From assembly GCA_043557195.1 (NCBI GenBank), contig CP121314.1, positions 1,984,001 through 2,048,000 of the forward strand: 64,000 nt of DNA, in the 5' to 3' direction. Below, piece by piece: positions 25,731 through 32,881 of the stretch (its first letter is position 1; every line of letters starts with the position of its first letter). The notes beneath the pieces were generated by a model, which was not told where the DNA came from, made no database searches, and saw only the letters and a list, made by a program, of their open reading frames with translations. The DNA is from Jejuia sp043557195. Lineage in GTDB: Bacteria > Bacteroidota > Bacteroidia > Flavobacteriales > Flavobacteriaceae. The translations under genes were made by a program, and so were the position numbers.

Positions 25731-27122
25731 ATGCCAACAAGAAAATATACCTATTACGATTTTACTTTGAGTTTGTGCCCTGAGTGTTTACAGCGTGTGG
25801 ATGCTAAAATTGTATTTGAAAACGGGAATGTGTATATGCTAAAGCGTTGCAATGTGCATGGAAATTCGAAGGTGTTGATTGCCGACGATATTGAGTACTA
25901 CAAAAACATTAGGAATTACAATAAGCCGAGTGAGACGCCGTATACCTTTAACACGAAAACGCATTATGGATGTCCGTATGATTGTGGGTTGTGTCCGGAC
26001 CATGAGCAGCATTCGTGCCTTACGGTTGTGGAGGTTACTGACCGATGTAATTTAACTTGCCCCACGTGTTATGCGGGGTCGTCGCCAACTTATGGGCGAC
26101 ACCGAACTTTGGACGAGGTTAAAGCGATGTTGGACACCATTGTTAGGAACGAAAAGGAGCCTGATGTGGTGCAAATCTCGGGTGGAGAACCGACGATTCA
26201 TCCACAGTTTTGGGAGATTATGGATTATGCGAAATCGTTACCTATTCGGCATTTGATGTTAAATACCAACGGCATTAAAATTGCTAAAGATTTTGCCTTT
26301 GCAGAACGCATAAAAAGTTATGTCCCCGATTTTGAAATTTATTTACAGTTTGACTCGTTTGAAAATTCGGTATTGCAAGAATTGCGTGGTGCAGATTTGA
26401 ATGATATTAGAAAACAGGCGCTGGATAATTTAAACACTTTAAATTTATCAACAACCTTGGTAGTAACCCTCCAAAAAGGATTGAACGACCAAGAAATTGG
26501 GAAAATTATTGACTATGCATTGCAACAAAAATGTGTACGAGGGGTAACGTTTCAACCCACACAAATTGCGGGACGGTTAGATAATTTTAACCCCGAAACG
26601 GATAGAATGACGCTTACCGAAGTGCGACGAAATATCATGGAGCAAACTGATATTTTTACCTCAGACGATTTGTTGCCTGTACCTTGTAATCCTGATGCGT
26701 TGGTAATGGGTTATGCGTTAAAATTGGACGGAGAGGTGTTTCCGTTAACACGGTATATCAACCCAAATGATTTGTTAGATAACAGCAAAAACACCATTAT
26801 TTATGAGCAAGACGAACAGCTACATGGCAAAATGATTGAACTGTTTAGTACAGGAAATTCGGTGGAAGTTGCCGAAGAAAACCTAAAAAGCATTATGTGC
26901 TGTTTGCCAAATATTGATGCGCCAAACTTAGGTTACGACAATTTATTTCGTATTATTATCATGCAATTTATTGATGCTTATAACTTTGATGTGCGCGCTA
27001 TAAAAAAATCGTGTGTACATATTGTAGATAAGGACAACAAGATTATTCCGTTTGAAACGATGAATTTGTTTTATCGGGATGATAAGAAGGAACGCTTGGA
27101 GGAATTAAGAAATGAAATATGA
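25731..27122 (+). CDS. Radical SAM protein of the MJ0619/tetraether-synthase-like type
   Basis: The 463-residue enzyme has the radical SAM cluster motif CNLTCPTC (Cys106, 110, 113) and GGEPT (151-155). Before it lie an N-terminal zinc-ribbon-like pair LCPECLQ (Cys16, 19) with Cys40, and HYGCPYDCGLCPDH (Cys81, 85, 88) with Cys96. Later cysteines occur in LPVPCNPDA, SIMCCLP and KKSCVHI, so one or two extra Fe-S clusters are likely. This cysteine layout recalls archaeal MJ0619 and the tetraether synthase Tes. The position after an Lgt-like gene suggests lipid chemistry. That link is inference; the substrate is unknown. Confidence 0.8.
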   Translation: MPTRKYTYYDFTLSLCPECLQRVDAKIVFENGNVYMLKRCNVHGNSKVLIADDIEYYKNIRNYNKPSETPYTFNTKTHYGCPYDCGLCPDHEQHSCLTVVEVTDRCNLTCPTCYAGSSPTYGRHRTLDEVKAMLDTIVRNEKEPDVVQISGGEPTIHPQFWEIMDYAKSLPIRHLMLNTNGIKIAKDFAFAERIKSYVPDFEIYLQFDSFENSVLQELRGADLNDIRKQALDNLNTLNLSTTLVVTLQKGLNDQEIGKIIDYALQQKCVRGVTFQPTQIAGRLDNFNPETDRMTLTEVRRNIMEQTDIFTSDDLLPVPCNPDALVMGYALKLDGEVFPLTRYINPNDLLDNSKNTIIYEQDEQLHGKMIELFSTGNSVEVAEENLKSIMCCLPNIDAPNLGYDNLFRIIIMQFIDAYNFDVRAIKKSCVHIVDKDNKIIPFETMNLFYRDDKKERLEELRNEI

Positions 27123-27325
27123 TACATAACATGCTATTAGAGAGTTCTGCTTTAGGCTGGTATATCATTTTAATGATTTTTTTGGCATTTGGTGTACCAA
27201 CCTTACTTCTGTCAGTTGGCATTGCCGTAAGACGAAAACATAAAAAAGCTTCGAATATTTTACTAATTATAACAGCAGTTTACGCGATTATTGGCTTAGG
27301 TATTTGTGGTTCAATGATGATTTAA
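27119..27325 (+). CDS. Small two-helix membrane protein A
   Basis: The 68-residue protein has two hydrophobic helices (about 13-36 and 47-66) around a basic cytoplasmic-type loop RRKHKKASN. The start ATG overlaps the TGA of the radical SAM gene (ATGA), so the genes are coupled. It resembles the next gene, mainly in the second helix: KASNILLIITAVYAIIGLG here against KAAKVLFILAAVYLIISLG there. No named family is recognised. Confidence 0.75.
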   Translation: MIHNMLLESSALGWYIILMIFLAFGVPTLLLSVGIAVRRKHKKASNILLIITAVYAIIGLGICGSMMI

Positions 27326-27326
27326 A

Positions 27327-27545
27327 ATGATAAATATGACATTGCTTTTAAGTCCAAATATGAATTTTGATGGTTTACTCTTGATGATTGTTGCCATTAT
27401 GTTTGGTCCAGCAATTTTGTTGGCCATAATAGGGGCATTTCTGTTTAAAAAAAATAAAAAGGCAGCTAAGGTTTTATTTATTCTTGCTGCAGTATATCTT
27501 ATAATTAGCTTAGGTATTTGTGGTGCTTTAATAGCGGGTTTTTAG
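27327..27545 (+). CDS. Small two-helix membrane protein B (tandem paralog)
   Basis: The 72-residue protein begins one base after the stop of its paralog and has the same layout: helix at about 16-40, basic loop KKNKKAAK, helix at about 49-70 ending SLGICGALIAGF. The pair probably arose by tandem duplication and may form a heteromer. The 3' end overlaps the convergent DUF4345 gene by 18 bases. Function unknown. Confidence 0.75.
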   Translation: MINMTLLLSPNMNFDGLLLMIVAIMFGPAILLAIIGAFLFKKNKKAAKVLFILAAVYLIISLGICGALIAGF

Positions 27546-27911
27546 CACCCAAAGTCCATAAAATCCTAAAATTAATTCTCCAAAAGTTCCAAAAATATAG
27601 GCAAATGTTGGTGTGCCGTCTATAGCTAAACTTAATAATCTACCAAAACCTAAACCTAGCATAAAAATCATGTTACTTACCAAGGCAAGTTTTAAATAAT
27701 TTGATTTGAAAACACCTAAAATCCAAAGTATAGAAAACCCTAAATATAATCCCATAATAGCTTTAAAAGCATTGAGTTCGTCTACAGTATCTAGATGAAT
27801 ATCAAATTCTGAACTTGGATTAAACCCATATAAAAATGCTACAGGAACAACGATTAAAACAGAGATAATCAAATGTATTTTAGAAGTGAAGTCCTGTTTG
27901 GTTTTTAGCAT
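27528..27911 (-). CDS. DUF4345-type four-helix membrane protein
   Basis: The 127-residue protein has four hydrophobic helices (about 12-30, 48-66, 73-95, 100-123). AIMGLYLGFSILWILG and GLGFGRLLSLAIDGTP match the DUF4345 pattern, including the conserved Gly-Arg-Leu-Leu-Ser and Asp-Gly. It lies nine bases downstream of the M28 peptidase start region and on the same strand order as that gene. Function unknown. Confidence 0.78.
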   Translation of the reverse strand: MLKTKQDFTSKIHLIISVLIVVPVAFLYGFNPSSEFDIHLDTVDELNAFKAIMGLYLGFSILWILGVFKSNYLKLALVSNMIFMLGLGFGRLLSLAIDGTPTFAYIFGTFGELILGFYGLWVLKTRY

Positions 27912-27920
27912 ATGTGGTCT

Positions 27921-29144
27921 TTAAAATTCTATATTGGCTTCAACCTTTTCTCCACCTCTGTCTACTACAACTTTAGTTTTATCGCCTTTTTTAAAGGTGG
28001 CTAAAACTTTCATATAACTCATCATATCTATAACAGCACTATCACCCAGTTTCACAACAATATCACCTTTTTTTAATCCTGCTTTCTGCGCTGGTTTATC
28101 TTCACTAATACCATCAATTCGCATACCTTTTCCATCAAATAAGTAATCTGGAACAACTCCTAACCCAACTTTAAATCTTGGCACATCTTCACTTTCATTT
28201 TTAGTTTTTCTAAATGGTAATTTTCCATTATCGTCTAAATCTGAAATCACTTCAAAAATATAATTAGAAATAGTTTGCATCCCTTTATAGTTTAACTTTT
28301 CAAAATCATCGCTGGGTTTATGATAATCTTCATGCTGGCCTGTAAAGAAATGTAGCACAGGAATATCAGCATTATAAAATGACGTGTGATCACTCGGACC
28401 AATACCAGATTCTTTTTGAATTAATTTAAAACTGTCGTTATGCGCCTTCAATGTCTGCTTCAAAATAGGCGATGTACCAACACCGTAAACTGCTAGAGTG
28501 CTATCGGCCTTCAATCTACCCACCATATCCATATTTATCATATAGCTCACTTTTTTAGTGTCTATAGTTGGGTTCTTTACAAAATAGTTAGAACCTAACA
28601 AGCCCATTTCTTCGCCAGAAAATGCAATAAATAAATAATTGTTATTTGTGTTTTTACCCTTTAATTTCTCAGCTAGATTTAGCATTACCGCAACACCACT
28701 TGCATTATCATCAGCACCATTGTGTATGGCTTTTTCACCTCTATGCAATGATCCTTCTGCACCATAACCTAAATGGTCGAAATGCGCACCGATCACAACT
28801 GTATTTTCAGCGTTATTATCTAGAAATCCAACTACATTTGTGCCTGTAATGGTACTATCTCCTTCTTTTACTGAGTAGTTCACTTTTTGATGTGGATTCG
28901 TTTTTGGTTTAAACGTAAAATCTTGCAGATATCCGTTTGTGCCTTTTGCAGCAACACCTAAGTTTTTAAAACGCTTTGCGATATATGATGCCGCCATTTT
29001 TTCACCAGCTGCTCCTGTTTGTCTTCCTTCCAATGAATCGGCTGCTAAAAAAGCAACATCCTCTTCTATTGTTACAGGCTGTGGCTTTTCTGTTTTGCAT
29101 GAACTGAGAATTCCTAAAAAAAGAAGTGCTAGTATGTATTTCAT
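27921..29144 (-). CDS. M28 zinc aminopeptidase with PDZ domain, lipoprotein
   Basis: Exported metallopeptidase of 407 residues. The lipobox LSSC is at about residue 16. The M28 domain (about 25-310) has all five zinc ligands in context: His in GAHFDHLG, Asp in NGADDNASG, Glu pair in FSGEEMGL, Asp in NMDMVGR and His in GQHEDYHKPSDD. A C-terminal PDZ domain (about 325-407) has LFDGKGMRIDGISED, then PAQKAGLKKGDIVVKLG. A probable role is peptide trimming at the periplasmic face of the envelope. It is followed closely by the DUF4345 gene. Confidence 0.93.
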   Translation of the reverse strand: MKYILALLFLGILSSCKTEKPQPVTIEEDVAFLAADSLEGRQTGAAGEKMAASYIAKRFKNLGVAAKGTNGYLQDFTFKPKTNPHQKVNYSVKEGDSTITGTNVVGFLDNNAENTVVIGAHFDHLGYGAEGSLHRGEKAIHNGADDNASGVAVMLNLAEKLKGKNTNNNYLFIAFSGEEMGLLGSNYFVKNPTIDTKKVSYMINMDMVGRLKADSTLAVYGVGTSPILKQTLKAHNDSFKLIQKESGIGPSDHTSFYNADIPVLHFFTGQHEDYHKPSDDFEKLNYKGMQTISNYIFEVISDLDDNGKLPFRKTKNESEDVPRFKVGLGVVPDYLFDGKGMRIDGISEDKPAQKAGLKKGDIVVKLGDSAVIDMMSYMKVLATFKKGDKTKVVVDRGGEKVEANIEF

Positions 29145-29198
29145 CCTTTTAAGTATTAATTTTGTTCAAATTTAATCATTACCTATAACATTTTTAGA

Positions 29199-29901
29199 AT
29201 GAAATATTTTATCCTCATTATTTGTGTAACATTGTTTTTTGGTTGTAAAAATGGAAAAAAGCAACCTACAGATGCTACGAATGAAACTGTTGAAGCCAAA
29301 GACTCCTTAATTTATCCAGGCGAAAAACATTTTAAGTCTATAAGACAGGTAACTTTTGGTGGCGATAATGCTGAAGCTTATTGGAGTTTTGATGATAAAC
29401 AAATTGTATTTCAATCGAATAACAAAAAATGGAATGTAAGTTGTGACCAAATGTTTTTAATGAATGCTGATGACACGTTTACTGATAGTATAGCACCACC
29501 AATGATTTCAACTGGAAAAGGAAGAACTACTTGCTCTTATTTTTTACCTGACAATAAGCATATAATTTATGCTTCAACACATTTGGGAGATGAAAAATGT
29601 CCTGATACCCCATTGCGGAAAAATGGAAAATACATATGGCCTGTATATGATACGTTCGACATTTTTGTAGCAGATTTACAAGGTAATATTGTAAAGCAAT
29701 TAACCACCGAAAAAGGGTACGATGCAGAACCTACAGTGTCTCCAAAAGGTGATAAAATTGTATTTACCTCAACAAGAAGTGGGGATTTAGAATTGTATAC
29801 AATGGATTTAGATGGCAGCAATGTAAAGCAAATTACCAATGAATTAGGGTATGATGGTGGCGCCTTCTTTTCGCCTGATGGTACAAAAATAATCTTCCGT
29901 T
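29199..29901 (+). pseudogene. Truncated PD40/TolB-like beta-propeller lipoprotein
   Basis: It begins as a lipoprotein (lipobox FFGC, about residue 15) followed by PD40 propeller blades, for example EPTVSPKGDKIVFTSTRSGDLELYTMD and GGAFFSPDGTKIIFRSY. The family usually continues beyond 300 residues. Here the homologous part stops at about residue 234 (IIFRSY), where the DNA switches into lepA sequence. The frame then runs out of frame into lepA for about a dozen codons and stops at 29936. It is broken, and unlikely to fold as a closed propeller. Confidence 0.82.
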
Positions 29902-30889
29902 CATATTCGAAATTTCTGCATCATTGCGCACATTGATCACGGTAAGAGTACACTTGCCGATCGTTTACTAGACTATACAGGATCGGTTACAGCGAGAGAA
30001 AAGCAAGATCAATTATTGGACAATATGGATTTGGAGCGCGAACGTGGAATTACCATTAAAAGTCACGCCATCCAGATGGACTATGAATATGAAGGCGAAA
30101 AATATATTTTGAACCTAATTGATACTCCTGGTCACGTAGATTTCTCATATGAAGTATCTCGATCTATTGCTGCTTGCGAAGGCGCATTATTGATTGTTGA
30201 TGCAGCACAAAGCATTCAAGCGCAAACTATTTCTAACTTGTATTTGGCTTTAGAAAACGATTTGGAAATTATTCCAGTACTAAATAAAGTAGATTTACCA
30301 AGCGCGAACCCTGAAGAGGTTACTGATGATATTGTAGATTTATTAGGTTGTGATCCAGAAGAAGTGATTCACGCCAGTGGAAAAACAGGTTTTGGGGTGG
30401 ACAATATTTTAGCAGCTATTATAGAACGTGTTCCTGCACCAAAAGGCGACCCAAATGCACCATTACAGGCCTTAATTTTTGATTCGGTTTATAACACGTT
30501 TCGTGGTATAGAAACCTATTTTAGAGTTTTTAATGGTGAAATTAAAAAAGGACAGCACATTAAGTTTGTCGCTACTGATAAAGATTATTATGCAGATGAA
30601 ATTGGGACGCTAAAACTGACCCAAGTTGCTAAACAAACTGTAAAAACGGGAGATGTTGGTTACTTGATTACTGGGATAAAAACAGCAAAAGAAGTAAAAG
30701 TTGGTGATACCATAACCGATTTTGAAGTTGAAAGAATTGATTCCAAGACAGCAGTTTGAAATTCCAATTCAAGCGGCTATTGGTGCGAAAATTATTGCGC
30801 GTGAAACGATCAAAGCATTGCGTAAGGATGTAACTGCGAAATGTTACGGTGGTGATATCTCTCGTAAGCGTAAATTGCTTAGGGATTGA
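29902..30889 (+). pseudogene. lepA: lepA (elongation factor 4) remnant with internal deletion
   Basis: From 29902 the sequence reads HIRNFCIIAHIDHGKSTLADRLL, lacking only the first residues of LepA. It continues through the G domain (DTPGHVDF, NKVDLP) and domain II to VGDTITD. At about 30722-30725 it jumps, in another frame, to KLKELIPRQQFEIPIQAAIG and runs to GGDISRKRKLL. About 240 residues in between are absent and the C-terminal tail is cut by repeat copy F, which supplies a TGA (30887-30889). The second frame stops at 30759. No functional LepA can be made; an intact copy should exist elsewhere. Confidence 0.88.
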
Positions 30890-30978
30890 ATACTTCGACT
30901 GCGCTCAGTACAAGCTATATGTTGGAGCTCCTCGCAGAGAGCGATTAGTGAAAGCCCGACCCCTTGTGGGTAACGCCC
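30877..30978 (+). repeat. Dispersed intergenic element, copy F
   Basis: About 102 bases, joined directly to the lepA remnant: GCTTAGGGATTGAATAC at the start and GAAAGCCCGACCCCTTGTGG then GTAACGCCC at the end. Its centre contains ACTTCGACTGCGCTCAGTAC, a sequence type often repeated in Flavobacteria genomes. The 3' block is the same as in copy E. Confidence 0.8.
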
Positions 30979-30983
30979 AAAAA

Positions 30984-31748
30984 CTATTGCTCTAACCACT
31001 TTCTAAAATCTGACGTTGTGGAAGAACTCGTCATTACTTTCTCTTTCACATGAGTTATCTGGATAAGTAACCTATTTTTGAAATGGCTTTCTATGTTTTC
31101 GATGTAATCGATATTTATAATTTCGCTACGGTTGATTTTGAAGAACTTTGTGGGTTGTAATTGTTGGTGTATAGCCCCTAAATTTTGGGAAATAGTGTGC
31201 CGTTTTCCTTTGTTATCTGTAGCGATACAAAAATCTCCAGAAGCCTCAATGAGATTGATGTCTGACACGCTTAACAACTGAATGCCTTTGGCTTTTTTTA
31301 TAACAAAACGCTTTTTATAATTTGTATGTTCCTCCTTTAAGGCTGATTTTAATTCGGTAATCGTTTGTTTGTTCAGGGTGTTGTAATCGCCTTGTTGAAA
31401 CAGTGCTTGGTACTTTTCCATAGCCTTTTTAAAATCTAATTTGGTATAGGGTTTTAAAATATAGGCGATACCATTGGTGTTGAACGCTTGAAATAAATAC
31501 TCGTCGTGTGCTGAACAAAAGATTATTGGCGATGTTATTTCAATCTCATTATATAAATCGAAAGAAATACCATCTAAGAGTTGGATATCTGATAATATAA
31601 AATCGTATTGGTGTTTTAGGAGAAATGCTTTCCCGTCCTTATTTGATCTTGCCCAATCGTGCGGTACTTCGGTTTCAAAATATTCGTTTACGAAGGTTTG
31701 AAGTTTTTTATATGCTGGTATTTCGTCTTCTAAAATTAAAATTTTCAT
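30984..31748 (-). CDS. LytTR-family response regulator
   Basis: The 254-residue regulator starts at MKILILEDEIPAYKKL; the 15-codon upstream extension is not family-like. The receiver domain (1-120) has acidic residues E7-E9 and the phospho-acceptor Asp54 in FILSDIQLLDG. The LytTR DNA-binding domain (about 145-254) contains IEASGDFCIATDNKGKR and FFKINRSEIINIDYIE. It is the last gene after the barrel gene and its LytS-like kinase on the minus strand, so the three likely form one signalling unit. It ends six bases from repeat copy F. Confidence 0.92.
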   Translation of the reverse strand: MKILILEDEIPAYKKLQTFVNEYFETEVPHDWARSNKDGKAFLLKHQYDFILSDIQLLDGISFDLYNEIEITSPIIFCSAHDEYLFQAFNTNGIAYILKPYTKLDFKKAMEKYQALFQQGDYNTLNKQTITELKSALKEEHTNYKKRFVIKKAKGIQLLSVSDINLIEASGDFCIATDNKGKRHTISQNLGAIHQQLQPTKFFKINRSEIINIDYIENIESHFKNRLLIQITHVKEKVMTSSSTTSDFRKWLEQ

Positions 31749-31852
31749 CTGTTTAAATTTTATTGTTTCGTGTAGGTCAGATGTAATTCGCAATTAAATG
31801 TTTCAATGTGCATTATTATTTGGTTCTTATAGCTTATTTCCTATCTGAAATA

Positions 31853-32860
31853 TTATTCAATAAGTTTAATAATTGGAATAGAAATATTGTATTCTTTATC
31901 TGTATTTATGATGATGACTTCTTTATCAGAAAGCAATTGATAGCGTGTTTTTAAATTGTCTAAACCCGTTCCAAAAGACTCACTTTTTGGGTTTATATTC
32001 GATTTTGCGTTAATTACTTTTAAAACGTCATCTTCTACAATAATATCTGTTTTTATGGCATTTCCGTTTTGTGGTTTATTATGTTTTACTACATTTTCGA
32101 GAAGTGTTTGTAAAGCTCCTGTGGGAATAAATTTATCTTCAATATGAGTATTAATATCTATTTTAAAATCATAATCGTTTTCAAAACGAGTTTTTATTAA
32201 AAATATATAGTTTTCTGCCAATTCTATTTCCTTGGATAACTCCATAACCTCGGCGTCTTTAGTTTGGATTAGGTATCTGTAAATTAATGACAATCTGTTG
32301 ATGTATTCCTTGGCTTTTTCAGTATTGCTATCTATTAAGGAATCTAAAGTATTTAGGTTATTGAATAGAAAATGAGGGTCTATTTGAGAGCGTAATAATT
32401 TAAGTTCGTTCTCTTTTCGCTGCTTTTCTATGGTGGTAATTTTAACTTGAGATTCGTAAAACTTTTTTATCAATAATACACCCAAAGGCAGCCCTACCAT
32501 GTCAGAGCCATTGTACAAGCCTCTTTGCAAAAACTGAATACTACTTTTTATACCTGACAAGTTTCCACCACCTGTGTAAATACCAACAATATTCTCTATT
32601 GTGCCCGCCAGAGTGAGCACGACTATTCCAAAAAGAAAAAACGCCACATAATTTTTTTTCTCAATTAAAAATTTTGGTACCAACACTTGTATAAAAATGA
32701 GAATAGCAAATATGGACAAGATTATATTTGTCGGAAAATCAAACAGGTATTCTATTAAAACATTATCTTCCTTGTAATAATCAATACCATTTAACAGGGT
32801 CGTTACACCAAAGATAATTGCTAAAATGATCCAATCTGATCTGTTTAATTTTGTATTCAT
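31853..32860 (-). CDS. LytS-type sensor histidine kinase
   Basis: The 335-residue inner-membrane kinase has four hydrophobic helices (about 10-25, 45-63, 70-92, 118-133) and no large sensor domain. A short coiled coil leads to the His_kinase domain, with phospho-acceptor His163 in QIDPHFLFNNLNTLDSL. The HATPase region has the N-box LLENVVKHNKPQNG and GTGLDNLKTRY. It is encoded 21 bases after the barrel gene and about 100 bases before the LytTR regulator. It is the cognate kinase by position. Confidence 0.92.
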   Translation of the reverse strand: MNTKLNRSDWIILAIIFGVTTLLNGIDYYKEDNVLIEYLFDFPTNIILSIFAILIFIQVLVPKFLIEKKNYVAFFLFGIVVLTLAGTIENIVGIYTGGGNLSGIKSSIQFLQRGLYNGSDMVGLPLGVLLIKKFYESQVKITTIEKQRKENELKLLRSQIDPHFLFNNLNTLDSLIDSNTEKAKEYINRLSLIYRYLIQTKDAEVMELSKEIELAENYIFLIKTRFENDYDFKIDINTHIEDKFIPTGALQTLLENVVKHNKPQNGNAIKTDIIVEDDVLKVINAKSNINPKSESFGTGLDNLKTRYQLLSDKEVIIINTDKEYNISIPIIKLIE

Positions 32861-32881
32861 CTCTTCAAAAATAGTAATCTA

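Noticed and set aside
29199..29936. Intact PD40 lipoprotein ending FLHHCAH
   Set aside because: The last codons are lepA DNA read in the wrong frame; the true homology stops near IIFRSY.
30016..30759. Functional shortened LepA starting at MDNMDLERERG
   Set aside because: That ATG is inside the G domain, after the P-loop, and domains III and the C-terminal domain are deleted or out of frame.
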